Assembly: GCA_964431075.1 (NCBI GenBank)
Contig: CAYSID010000007.1
Location: 1-44,616 of the forward strand
From: CAYHSW01 sp964431075
GTDB taxonomy: Bacteria > Patescibacteriota > Microgenomatia > JAMCZE01
Direction: 5' to 3'
DNA: 44,616 nucleotides
Positions 23,687-31,578 of this stretch are shown in pieces. The notes beneath the pieces are model-generated. The model saw only the letters and a program-made list of their open reading frames with translations. It was not told the origin of the DNA and made no database searches. A program made the translations under genes and the position numbers. Numbering within the stretch: the first letter of the stretch is position 1; each line of letters starts with the position of its first letter.

Positions 23687-24563
23687 GGCTTTTGGCTTAA
23701 TTTTACGATTATTTTTTTTAAATGACCAGCCGCAGGATAATTACGCAGGGTACGCGCGGGGGATTATTCCTCCGGAGGATTTACGCCTGTTTCCGGGTTA
23801 TCCAATGCTTTTGTCAGTATTTCCCAATGGGATTTTATTAAATTTGGTTCTATCCTCTTTGTCCGTTCTTCTTTTTCAAATTGTGACCGGCAATTTGTTC
23901 CTAACAGTTCTGTTTTCTATTTTTCCTCCAATCTGGGTTTACCAGGGGGCTAAAATATCAACCGAACCGTTGACGGTTTTTTTATTATTGATTTCGATTT
24001 TATTACTGAATAAAAAATATTATTTTCTTTCCGGTCTGGTAAGCGGTCTGACAATCATGGTTCGCTTGATCGCCGTTTGTTTCGGGCTAGCGGTATTTGT
24101 GAATACGAAATCTAGAAACTTTGTGGCGGGCTTTATTTTGGGTGCCTCGGGCCTGTTTATCTATAACTATTTTATTTTTGACAATCTATTCATCCAGTTT
24201 GTGGTCTACCCCCAAATCGGCGGGGCGGCGGGGTCGGCAATTGGGCTTATTCAAATTATCAAAGATATTTTTCGGGCTATTGATTGGGGGCAGTGGCGAA
24301 TTCTACTTTCCGGATTTTTTTATTTGATAATAAGTTTTGTCGCTCTTTATCGACTTTTTCGACTTAACCGTTTATTGTTTTTTTGGCTATTATTTTCTTT
24401 AATATTTATTTTTTCCCTTTCCCCCGCCCCCCTTCTTGAAGAATATTCCCGCTTTTTAGTTCCCGTTGTTCCGGCAATCATAATCGGATTATTTTATTTC
24501 CCAAACTCATACGAAAATAAAGATGAAAAGCAATTTATAAACCAAAACAAAAATTTAAAGTAA
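23661..24563 (+). CDS. Polytopic membrane protein, GT-C-like
   Basis: The 300-residue protein (MKIKLFLIMAFGLILRLFFL) has about eight helices. After the first helix the loop NDQPQDNYAGYARGIIPPEDLRLFPGYPMLL resembles the D-x-x-x-Y ... PGYP loop of GT39/ArnT-like mannosyltransferases. It is shorter than the usual members. The ATG at 23661 is preferred over 23631 because the extended -10 lies between them. The gene is plus strand inside an otherwise minus-strand glycan cluster. It ends 40 bases before the convergent GT4 gene. Confidence 0.65.
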   Translation: MKIKLFLIMAFGLILRLFFLNDQPQDNYAGYARGIIPPEDLRLFPGYPMLLSVFPNGILLNLVLSSLSVLLFQIVTGNLFLTVLFSIFPPIWVYQGAKISTEPLTVFLLLISILLLNKKYYFLSGLVSGLTIMVRLIAVCFGLAVFVNTKSRNFVAGFILGASGLFIYNYFIFDNLFIQFVVYPQIGGAAGSAIGLIQIIKDIFRAIDWGQWRILLSGFFYLIISFVALYRLFRLNRLLFFWLLFSLIFIFSLSPAPLLEEYSRFLVPVVPAIIIGLFYFPNSYENKDEKQFINQNKNLK

Positions 24564-24603
24564 AAAAATGGCTGTTTAAATCGCGGCAGGAATCGCAAAA
24601 CGG

Positions 24604-25605
24604 CTAAATCTTGGTGATCAACCTGTCATATTGTGCGGCAATTAAATTACGATCGTATAATCTCTCGGCTCTTTCTCTTGCTATCTTTCCTAACTGCATT
24701 CTTAAATTTTTATTTTTAATTAGTAATTCTAAATCGAAAATTATATTATTAGAAATTATTCCGGCCTTTCCGATAACTTCGGGTATCGATCCGGACTCGG
24801 TAGTAATAATAGGCAAGCCGGACGCCATCGCTTCCACCAAAACCATTCCAAACTGCTCCTGCCAGGTTTTGTTCCCAATCACCGGATGAACAAAAATATC
24901 TGCCTCCTGATAAATTTTCGGCATCTCACTATACGGGACACCGCCTCCAATAATTTTTACCTCTACCCCACTTATTTTTTTGGCCAATTCCAAAATTCCT
25001 TTTTCTTTAACCAACCTCCCAACCATTAAAACTCGAATACTGTCATTACGGCGAACGCCGGCCTCTATAGGCTTAAATTTTTCCATATCCACACCCATCG
25101 GTATAACTGTAATTTTTTGGGGATCGCAAGCCTCCATGATTAACGCCTCTTTGGCTTTTTTGGTCACCGCAATAAAATGATCAACTTCTTTAAAGGCGCG
25201 CTGTTTCCACTCTTTTCTGCCGTGAATGCTTTCGTTGTTAAAGGGGATATTTTCCCAAACAGTGGAAATAACTTTTTTGATATGGCCGTTTTTTTTGGCA
25301 TTTAAACATTGCTGGGTATACCCATAGTATGTCTCCGCACAAACTGCAATATCAAATCCTTTTAATTTTTTTTCAAGTCCTAATAAATAATGTGAATCGA
25401 CAAATATTCTGTTAAAAATTGCCCTTCCGGTTCGTCCAAAGTAATCGTACGGGCTTGTTAAACTTCTAAACCTTAAACCATTTAGACTTTTAAACTTGCA
25501 ACCATTACTCACAAAAACCGTAATCTCATGTTTCCCCGCCACCGGCTCCCAATTCTGCAACTCGTATGGGTTCCCAAACGCCCCCCTCACTATTGCGAGT
25601 TTCAT
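24604..25605 (-). CDS. Family 4 glycosyltransferase
   Basis: The 333-residue GT-B enzyme has an N-terminal acceptor domain (residues 1-185) and a C-terminal nucleotide-sugar domain with VLMVGRLVKEKGILELAKK, then FVHPVIGNKTWQEQFGMVLVEAMASGLPIITTESGSIPEVI. This contains the E-x7-E retaining-enzyme motif (EQFGMVLVEA, with the first acidic residue at the usual place). It probably adds a sugar to a lipid-linked glycan on the cytoplasmic face. ATG overlaps the methyltransferase stop (ATGA), so the pair is co-translated. Confidence 0.9.
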   Translation of the reverse strand: MKLAIVRGAFGNPYELQNWEPVAGKHEITVFVSNGCKFKSLNGLRFRSLTSPYDYFGRTGRAIFNRIFVDSHYLLGLEKKLKGFDIAVCAETYYGYTQQCLNAKKNGHIKKVISTVWENIPFNNESIHGRKEWKQRAFKEVDHFIAVTKKAKEALIMEACDPQKITVIPMGVDMEKFKPIEAGVRRNDSIRVLMVGRLVKEKGILELAKKISGVEVKIIGGGVPYSEMPKIYQEADIFVHPVIGNKTWQEQFGMVLVEAMASGLPIITTESGSIPEVIGKAGIISNNIIFDLELLIKNKNLRMQLGKIARERAERLYDRNLIAAQYDRLITKI

Positions 25606-26255
25606 ATTTTTTTAGAAATCAATGCCCAGCCAATAGAATCGGGATTTTTTCTTTTATCCTCGTGTTTAAAAAATAGATAATCTAAGTAATCAAATAATGG
25701 ACACGACAGTATGAATAATTTTCTAAAAAAATCGGGAAGATTCAACTCAATTACGTGATATAGTACTAAAATTGGTCCACCCATAGACCAAATATCTTCT
25801 ACACTAAATTTAGACTCATTTAACAAATGTAAAAGCCCTGATTTTGTATATCTATAATAATCGTTAGGGTATTCGTGTGTATGCCAATATTGAACTGTGG
25901 TCACAATTAAATAACCACTTTTTTTTAAAACCCTATGACATTCTTTAATTGCAATTAAAGGATCGTGTAGATGTTCTAGAACCATAAGCATAGCAATTAC
26001 ATCAAAAGAATTATTTTCAAAAGGTAAATCGTGTAAATCACCTATTACATCGACGTGGGGTCTTTTTATTAAATCTAATGTTGTAATTAAGCCTAAAGAA
26101 GATAAGATTTGAGATCTGTCAACATTCCCCCCACCTGCATCTAAAATTTTTAAGGTCCTCTTTTTAATTCTACTTTTTAACTTATCAACCAATAATTGAA
26201 TTTGCTTATCAGGTGAATCAAAGGTGTTCTGGGCAACATAATTCCAAATATTCAT
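25602..26255 (-). CDS. Class I SAM-dependent methyltransferase
   Basis: The 217-residue protein has the Rossmann motifs: motif I ILDAGGGNVDRS near residue 40, the acidic strand end TTLDLIKRPHVDVIGDLHDLPFENNSFDVIAMLMVLEHLHDP, and motif post-III LKKSGYLIVTTVQYWHTHEYP. In motif I the usual G-x-G-x-G is AGGGN. It is similar to methyltransferases found in sugar clusters. The gene and the N-terminal half of the divergent gene at 26305 are visibly AT-richer than the surroundings, which hints at a common foreign origin. The substrate is unknown. Confidence 0.85.
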   Translation of the reverse strand: MNIWNYVAQNTFDSPDKQIQLLVDKLKSRIKKRTLKILDAGGGNVDRSQILSSLGLITTLDLIKRPHVDVIGDLHDLPFENNSFDVIAMLMVLEHLHDPLIAIKECHRVLKKSGYLIVTTVQYWHTHEYPNDYYRYTKSGLLHLLNESKFSVEDIWSMGGPILVLYHVIELNLPDFFRKLFILSCPLFDYLDYLFFKHEDKRKNPDSIGWALISKKI

Positions 26256-26265
26256 AATTTGATGA

Positions 26266-26295
26266 TTGACTTGATTATATTAAATACTGTTTAAT
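26266..26295 (+). promoter_or_regulatory. Promoter of the esterase fusion gene
   Basis: TTGACT (26266-26271) and TTTAAT (26290-26295), 18 bases apart, lie in the 49-base divergent gap. The predicted start near 26302 is about three bases before the GTG at 26305, and no Shine-Dalgarno sequence is present, so the transcript may be leaderless. Confidence 0.4.
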
Positions 26296-26304
26296 TAAAA
26301 AAGA

Positions 26305-28644
26305 GTGTTTAATTTTTTGAAAATTTTTGCACTTCTTTCTGTAATCATTGTTTATTATTTCAGTCGACCTTATAATCTTTTTGCTTCATCAAATAATTGG
26401 GTTCAAACAGATCTTAAAACCGGAGATGGTCATATTATAAAATTTGCCTTTTCTGATAAAAATATCGGCTACGCAACAAGTCAAAACCCTATCTCTCCAC
26501 ACGTCTACAAAACTTTAAACGGAGGTTTAAATTGGTTTTCTTTTGATAATGGAATAAGTAGTGGTTATGTGGCTGATTCTCTTGTAATTGATTACAGCAA
26601 CCCCAATCATGCTTACGTCGGATTATATGACGGAGATGTTTATGAAACTTTAGATAGTTCAAGCTGGACAAAAAAAGGCTCACCTGGATCTGAAATTCGT
26701 TCTATGGCAATTGATCCTAATAATGCCACTATTTTGTATGCTGGTACTAATGGAGGAATTTATAAATCAATGAATTCGGGGGCTAGTTGGCAAAGAATAG
26801 GCGATGCTATTGTTTCAGGAAATGTTATGTATATTTCAGTTAGTAAATCTCCTAATTCTTCAAAAATTATTTGCGCCACTGGCGAAAACGCATACATTAG
26901 TAATGACTATGGTTTAACATGGGAAAATATCAGTATATTTGATACTGTAGGGACAAATGGGGCGATTAATATTGATCCCGATAATTACGATAATATTTAT
27001 TTTGCCGCTGGAAAAAATAAGGGTCTTTGGGGATCGGTTGATGGTGGCGTCAATTGGATTAATTTAATCGGAAGCTATGATCCTTTTGAGATTGCCATTC
27101 AAATTATTAATGGAAAAAAATACGTTTTTACTTCATCTAGGTATAGCAATTCAGGAGTTTATAAATACAATACTGCAGATAATACCTACGAAAATATTAC
27201 GGGAAATTTAGGTTGGGCATATAAATGGGGACTCGATTCTAATGAATTTCGTGTGTGCGTTTTTAATTCAATTTATTACGAAGTTGATGGAGGTATTTGG
27301 TGTTTAAACCACGAATTTTCAACACCATCCCCAATCCCTACCCCTACCCCCACACCAACACCAACTCCGGAACCTAAAGTGGTTTTTATTCCCGGTTTTG
27401 GGGGAAGTACCAATTGGGACGCGTTGATTAGAAATAAAACAGTAGACCAGAGTGAGTGGTTTTTAACCCCGATAAAGACCGCGGAGTACAAAGCCATTTT
27501 GCAAACTTTTAAAAATGCCGGCCTCGTTGAGGGAGACACTCTACTTCCTTTTTACTATGACTGGCGTCAGCCCGTAAAAAAGTCCGGTAAACAGCTTCTG
27601 GAATTTTTAAACAATTACCCCGGTGGTAAATTTAATATTCTCGGGCACAGCCTCGGGGGTTTGGTCGCTCGTTCTTGTTTGGAGTTTGAACCCGAATGCA
27701 AAGAAAAAATTAATAAAATTATCACAGCCGGTTCACCGCACCGGGGAGCTGTCGGGGCCTACTATTTGTGGAACGGCGTCATCCCATCGGAAGACCCTCT
27801 GATTAAAATTTTTGGGGAACTTCTTATCGGTTTAAACCGAAAAAATCTGCGGGTCGTTGCCCCATCAATCGGCAATTTCTTGCCTATATTTGACTACATC
27901 AACTGGCACAGTTACTCCGTCATGGATCCAATCAATAAAAATCCTTATCTGGAATCCTTACCCAATAATAACGGAGCGGGAGTATTGACTACTTTTTCCG
28001 GCAATCTACCTTCCGTCACGCCGGAAAAACTCGCTGTTTATCCTCCTTCGACACTTCTGCTTAGACAAGACTTGTGGCTTGACGGTGTGCCATTTAAAAA
28101 ATTTATGGGAACCGGCGACAACACGGTTCTTGACTCCAGCGCCGCAATTCCCGGTCTGGATAATTTTAAATTCAGCTCCTCTCATCCCGGCCTGGTCGGG
28201 GATACGCAACCGCAGCAGAAAATTCTTGATTTATTTGAACTTTCGACGCCAGATATCATGACAGGAAAAGAAGGTAATAACCCCTTTACTTGGTTTATCC
28301 TAAAACCAAAGGAGGTAACGTCTTTTTTAACCACTTCGCATAACCAACCTTTACCGGCTCCACAAATTTTTAATGTCACCTGTTTTGATAACAAGAATAA
28401 TCTTGTGTTCCTTAATAAACTCGAAGATAATGTTATTGTTGGTGAAAATCTGACGGTTGGGCGATGCCGAATAACAGTTGACAAAAACTTGGAATCCGAT
28501 TTTGAAGTCTTTATTGGAGATATAAATCAAAATGACAGTAATTGGCAAATAATTAAAGGGAGCGCCAACAAGGGATTAAGGCGTTGGTACAAGCTAAACC
28601 GCCACTTCTTCCATCCCTGCTTCCAATTTGAAAGGGATGAGTAG
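26305..28644 (+). CDS. Secreted BNR-repeat / LCAT-like esterase fusion
   Basis: The 779-residue protein starts with GTG and a signal-peptide-like helix (residues 3-21, cleavage near FASSNN). Residues 25-340 hold sortilin/BNR-type beta-propeller repeats with recurring YKTLNGGLNWFSF, YKSMNSGASWQRI, YISNDYGLTWENI and GSVDGGVNWINL (S/N-x-D/N-x-G-x-x-W). A Pro-Thr linker (about 343-357) leads to an alpha/beta hydrolase with VFIPGFGGSTNWDAL, the nucleophile elbow GHSLGGLVARS (Ser near 449) and FMGTGDNTVLDSS, as in lecithin:cholesterol acyltransferase-like esterases. A C-terminal beta domain follows. The propeller half is clearly AT-richer than the esterase half, suggesting a domain fusion at the linker. 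Role: probably extracellular lipid or polyester hydrolysis with a binding propeller. Confidence 0.8.
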   Translation: MFNFLKIFALLSVIIVYYFSRPYNLFASSNNWVQTDLKTGDGHIIKFAFSDKNIGYATSQNPISPHVYKTLNGGLNWFSFDNGISSGYVADSLVIDYSNPNHAYVGLYDGDVYETLDSSSWTKKGSPGSEIRSMAIDPNNATILYAGTNGGIYKSMNSGASWQRIGDAIVSGNVMYISVSKSPNSSKIICATGENAYISNDYGLTWENISIFDTVGTNGAINIDPDNYDNIYFAAGKNKGLWGSVDGGVNWINLIGSYDPFEIAIQIINGKKYVFTSSRYSNSGVYKYNTADNTYENITGNLGWAYKWGLDSNEFRVCVFNSIYYEVDGGIWCLNHEFSTPSPIPTPTPTPTPTPEPKVVFIPGFGGSTNWDALIRNKTVDQSEWFLTPIKTAEYKAILQTFKNAGLVEGDTLLPFYYDWRQPVKKSGKQLLEFLNNYPGGKFNILGHSLGGLVARSCLEFEPECKEKINKIITAGSPHRGAVGAYYLWNGVIPSEDPLIKIFGELLIGLNRKNLRVVAPSIGNFLPIFDYINWHSYSVMDPINKNPYLESLPNNNGAGVLTTFSGNLPSVTPEKLAVYPPSTLLLRQDLWLDGVPFKKFMGTGDNTVLDSSAAIPGLDNFKFSSSHPGLVGDTQPQQKILDLFELSTPDIMTGKEGNNPFTWFILKPKEVTSFLTTSHNQPLPAPQIFNVTCFDNKNNLVFLNKLEDNVIVGENLTVGRCRITVDKNLESDFEVFIGDINQNDSNWQIIKGSANKGLRRWYKLNRHFFHPCFQFERDE

Positions 28645-28651
28645 ATTTCTA

Positions 28652-28723
28652 TGGACTTGGGAGGTGCTGCCCCTCCTGCTTCTCGAATGTGAATCGAGCG
28701 TTCTGCTGGTGAACTACAAGTCC
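28652..28723 (-). tRNA. tRNA-Val(CAC) with non-canonical D and T loops
   Basis: All four stems are perfect: acceptor GGACTTG/CAAGTCC, D GTTC/GAAC, anticodon CTCGA/TCGAG with loop TTCACAT (T33, anticodon CAC, A37), and T stem GGAGG/CCTCC. Connectors are normal (TA at 8-9, G26, five-base variable loop AAGCA), giving 72 bases. The T loop is GGCAGCA in place of TTCRANY and the D loop is ACCAGCA, lacking the G18G19 pair. G19 and C56 could still pair. A TATAAT box (28734-28739, minus) lies at the right distance upstream. CCA is not encoded. It could be a working tRNA with a remodelled elbow, a specialised tRNA, or, less likely given the perfect stems, a decaying copy. Confidence 0.75.
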
Positions 28724-28733
28724 CTCTTGTTCG

Positions 28734-28739
28734 ATTATA
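28734..28739 (-). promoter_or_regulatory. -10 box (TATAAT) upstream of tRNA-Val
   Basis: A consensus TATAAT on the minus strand places transcription start near 28727, four bases before the tRNA 5' end. A recognisable -35 is not visible. The same bases on the plus strand offer only a weaker -10 for lepB. Confidence 0.45.
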
Positions 28740-28762
28740 CTACAATAGAGTAAGATTATTTT

Positions 28763-29311
28763 ATGAAAATATTTTCCATAATCTGGGAAGGGGTGGAAGC
28801 ACTGGTTTTCGCGGCAGCAATTTTCGTGGTTTGTTATTTGTTCCTGTTTCAGCCAAATCAGGTTTCCGGTAACTCCATGTCCCCGACGTTTCACGACAAA
28901 GAATATATCTTGACTGATAAAATTACTTACCGCTTCAATGATCCCAGGCGGGGAGACGTCGTTGTTTTTAAATCTCCCAAAAATCCTGACGTCGATTTTA
29001 TTAAAAGGATTATTGCCATACCGGGAGACACGGTTTCGGTACGAAACGGGAGGGTTTATGTCAACGACGAGGAGTTGCCGGAAAAATATCTGGCTGACAG
29101 GATGTTCACTCCGGGATCGTATTTTTTGCGGGAAGGTGGCAGTGTCACTGTTCCCGAGGGATCGCTTTTTGTAATGGGTGACAACCGCACCGGATCCTCG
29201 GATTCGCGGGAATGGGGACCGGTAAAAAAAGAGGAAATAATTGGGAGAGTTTTTTTTAGGTATTTTCCGTTTGATCGCCTTGGGCCTGATCCCGGGAAAG
29301 AACCTCTCTGA
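28763..29311 (+). CDS. lepB: Signal peptidase I
   Basis: The 182-residue enzyme has one N-terminal membrane helix (residues 10-30), the catalytic Ser38 in SGNSMSPT, the general base Lys81 in DFIKRIIAIPGD, and the box GDNRTGSSDSREWGPV. It cleaves signal peptides of secreted proteins on the outer face of the membrane, such as the esterase fusion upstream. The size is typical of compact Gram-positive-type SPases. The 3' end overlaps the convergent parB by 56 bases. The C-terminal tail (DRLGPDPGKEPL), which lies in that overlap, is not conserved in the family as far as I know. Confidence 0.95.
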   Translation: MKIFSIIWEGVEALVFAAAIFVVCYLFLFQPNQVSGNSMSPTFHDKEYILTDKITYRFNDPRRGDVVVFKSPKNPDVDFIKRIIAIPGDTVSVRNGRVYVNDEELPEKYLADRMFTPGSYFLREGGSVTVPEGSLFVMGDNRTGSSDSREWGPVKKEEIIGRVFFRYFPFDRLGPDPGKEPL

Positions 29312-30107
29312 TTGCCTCGGCGATTTTACGCATCAAATCCGAAGTTTTGTCTATAGAGCCGGGAATTCTTATGTTAATAATGGCTCCTTTACCGGTTTGA
29401 ATAAATTTTGCTTTGCCGGAAACAAGACCGGCTATTTCCTTTTGAGTTTGGTCCCACTCCGGAGAATAGAACCTCTCGGAGACATTTTGGGTTTGTTTAG
29501 CTTTAACCTTAAATTCCCGCGCTACTTCCTCGGCCCTCCTGACACTTCCCTCTTCCTTCAACACCTGACGTAAGGCTTCAACCATCAAATTCGGATCTTC
29601 GATGGCGGCCAGAGCCCGGATATGGCCTTCAGTCACGATTCCGGAAATCAAGGCGTCTTTCAAGGCGTCCGGAAGAGTTAGGAGCCTTAAGGAATTGGAA
29701 ACATATGGCTGGGACTTTCCGACTCGTTGGGCAATCTCTGCTGTTCCGAGTCCGAAATCATCCATCAATTTTTTAAAACCCTGCGCCCGCTCGAGGGGAT
29801 TTAAATCCACCCGCTGGATGTTTTCCACAATAGCCATCTCCAGCATTCCCCGATGTGAGGACTTCTTGACAATGCATGGTACTTTTGTCAAACCGGCGAT
29901 TTTAGAAGCCCGCCACCGGCGTTCTCCAGCGATTATTTGATAACCTGACGGTGTTTCCGCAACAACTAATGGTTCCAAAATTCCGTGCTCCCGAATCGAG
30001 TCAACAAGGTCAACAAGAGATTCGGGGGTAATCAAGCCGCGCGGCTGTAAAGGGTTCGGGTTCAACAAGTTGATGTCAAGGTTAGTGATTTGTGCATTAT
30101 CGTCCAT
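29256..30107 (-). CDS. parB: Chromosome partitioning protein ParB/Spo0J
   Basis: The 283-residue protein has the N-terminal CTPase/ParB domain with NPLQPRGLI, GERRWRASKIAGL and ENIQRVDLNPLERAQGF, then the helix-turn-helix (GTAEIAQRVGKSQPYVSNSLRLL), then a C-terminal dimerisation domain. ParB binds parS sites near the origin and spreads as a CTP-gated clamp. No parA is next to it and I found no parS-like 16-mer in this window. It is the last gene of the ileS-rodA-rplU operon, one base after rpmA's stop codon. Confidence 0.95.
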   Translation of the reverse strand: MDDNAQITNLDINLLNPNPLQPRGLITPESLVDLVDSIREHGILEPLVVAETPSGYQIIAGERRWRASKIAGLTKVPCIVKKSSHRGMLEMAIVENIQRVDLNPLERAQGFKKLMDDFGLGTAEIAQRVGKSQPYVSNSLRLLTLPDALKDALISGIVTEGHIRALAAIEDPNLMVEALRQVLKEEGSVRRAEEVAREFKVKAKQTQNVSERFYSPEWDQTQKEIAGLVSGKAKFIQTGKGAIINIRIPGSIDKTSDLMRKIAEAIREVLSRDQAQGDQTENT

Positions 30108-30108
30108 A

Positions 30109-30354
30109 TTAAGTCACCGCCACCATTTTTTTGCCAAGTTTTTGAAAAAATTTTACAATCCCCTCTTTCACGGCGAATAAAGTATCGTCTCCGCCGCGGC
30201 TAACCCCCGGACCGGGATGAAAATTGGTGCCCCGCTGGCGAACCAAGATTGATCCGGCAGAAACCTTCTCTCCGGCAAATTTTTTGACTCCGAGCCTTTT
30301 GGCAACTGAATCGCGGTTACCCTTAGTAACCCCACCCGCTTTAACATGTGCCAT
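30109..30354 (-). CDS. rpmA: 50S ribosomal protein L27
   Basis: The 81-residue protein starts MAHVKAGGVTKGNRDSVAKRLGVKKF and contains GSILVRQRGTNFHPGPGVSRGGDDTLFA, diagnostic for L27. The N-terminal tail reaches the peptidyl-transferase centre. The second residue is Ala as usual, but the third and fourth are His-Val rather than the common His-Lys. It overlaps the methyltransferase gene by 14 bases. In most bacteria rplU and rpmA are adjacent; here a methyltransferase gene separates them. Confidence 0.97.
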   Translation of the reverse strand: MAHVKAGGVTKGNRDSVAKRLGVKKFAGEKVSAGSILVRQRGTNFHPGPGVSRGGDDTLFAVKEGIVKFFQKLGKKMVAVT

Positions 30355-31285
30355 ATTTTAAAATGCAGATGTGTCTTTTCACAACTGCTTGCGGCCTTGC
30401 GTATAAATACGGTCCGCCGACGAGAGTGTATCCCAGACCTTGGGCTTTGTCAAGAACATTTTTCACAAACGGCAGGGCAATGACGATTTTTCCGCCAGGT
30501 TTTATAACTTTAATCCAATTGGCAAGACAATCCAGATATAATTTCTCCAGATTCGGCCTTGGCCCAAGATCAGGTTCGGTGACAATCGCGTCAACTCTGA
30601 AAACTTTTTCACTTATTCTTGTTGCGTCCCAACAATGTAATTTGAAATTTGAAATTTGAAATTTGAAATTTTGCGCGGCCCACTCAAGATTTTTTTTAGT
30701 TTTTTCTATTTGTCGTTGATTAATATCAGACCCGATAATTTTATATCCTAGAGTTGCCGCCTCCATCAAAATCGTCCCTGTACCGCAAAAAGGATCAAGG
30801 ACTGTTCCCTGTTCACTGCTCATTGCGATATTAACCATCATTCTCCCAACCTTGGGCGGGAGCATCCCAATGTGGCCGGAAGCGCAGGGCCGGCCGTAAT
30901 CCCGCTTGCCCCAATCCTCGAAATCTTGGACAGCGACAGTTTTGCCCATCCACCCCTCGCCGATAATTATTTCTGTCAATTTTTGTTTTTTAACGACCAC
31001 CGACGACAAAACGTTATTTTTTTGTGGTAAAACAAATCTTTTTCCAGTTTCTGCTTTAATATCTTTACAAAGCTTTAGTATATTAATCTTTCCTGTCAGA
31101 TCAGAAATCCCGAAATCGCCGGTGATAATATCCGCTAACCTTACATCTTCCGGAAGCACTTCAGCGATCTTTACCGTCCCGCCTAATAATTTTATTAGTT
31201 CTTCAGGCGATTTATCCGCGCCAACCGCCTCCAACTCCGCTTGTGCAAGATCGGGAGTGTTGCCAAAAATAAATTTATAGTTCAC
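30341..31285 (-). CDS. THUMP/Trm11-like RNA methyltransferase
   Basis: The 314-residue protein has an N-terminal THUMP-like part and a C-terminal SAM-binding domain with DPFCGTGTILMEAATLGYKIIGSDIN (motif I/II) and TEPDLGPRP where the family usually has DPPYG. This fits the Trm11/TrmG10-type RNA (guanine-N2) methyltransferase group, in which a variant of NPPY is used in some bacteria. The probable target is tRNA or rRNA. A stretch NFKFQISNFKL near residue 205 is encoded by four tandem 7-bp repeats (30641-30668) and looks like an insertion. The start overlaps rplU by four bases. Confidence 0.8.
   Translation of the reverse strand: MNYKFIFGNTPDLAQAELEAVGADKSPEELIKLLGGTVKIAEVLPEDVRLADIITGDFGISDLTGKINILKLCKDIKAETGKRFVLPQKNNVLSSVVVKKQKLTEIIIGEGWMGKTVAVQDFEDWGKRDYGRPCASGHIGMLPPKVGRMMVNIAMSSEQGTVLDPFCGTGTILMEAATLGYKIIGSDINQRQIEKTKKNLEWAAQNFKFQISNFKLHCWDATRISEKVFRVDAIVTEPDLGPRPNLEKLYLDCLANWIKVIKPGGKIVIALPFVKNVLDKAQGLGYTLVGGPYLYARPQAVVKRHICILKYGTC
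30641..30668. repeat. Four perfect 7-bp tandem repeats in the methyltransferase gene
   Basis: TTTGAAA is repeated four times without error. Read on the minus strand it encodes FKFQISNFK. The length, 28 bases, is one more than a multiple of three, so a change in copy number would shift the frame. Confidence 0.85.
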
Positions 31286-31578
31286 GAAGATATTTTAACA
31301 ACTTTAACTTTTGTTAATCGTGCCCTAAAGCCGGTGTGGCGGCGGTAGCGGGATTTGGCTTTAAATTTAAAAATATCAAGTTTTTTCCCTTTAAATTGTT
31401 CGAGAATTTCCAACTGAACTTTTGCTTCCTTAACCGTTGGGGTGCCGATTTCGACTTTATCACCATCAACAACAAGCAGTACTTCGCAGTCTGTTCTATC
31501 GGTTTTACCGATCTCAATGATATCACCCTCGACGACTTTATACTGTTTGCCGCTGACGCAAATTACCGCAAATTTCAT
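31282..31578 (-). CDS. rplU: 50S ribosomal protein L21
   Basis: The 98-residue protein matches L21: FAVICVSGKQYKVVEGDIIEIGK at the N-terminus, IGTPTV near the middle and the basic C-terminal FKAKSRYRRHTGFRARLTKVKV. It binds 23S rRNA domain VI. The start overlaps the rodA stop by four bases (ATGA). It is near the usual size. Confidence 0.96.
   Translation of the reverse strand: MKFAVICVSGKQYKVVEGDIIEIGKTDRTDCEVLLVVDGDKVEIGTPTVKEAKVQLEILEQFKGKKLDIFKFKAKSRYRRHTGFRARLTKVKVVKISS

Noticed and set aside
28649..28894. 81-codon minus-strand ORF over the tRNA-Val
   Set aside because: It overlaps the tRNA and the lepB coding region. The product has no coding-like features.
29256..30107. parS sites near parB
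   Set aside because: No TGTTTCACGTGAAACA-like 16-mer was found on inspection of the window, so no origin-proximal claim is made.
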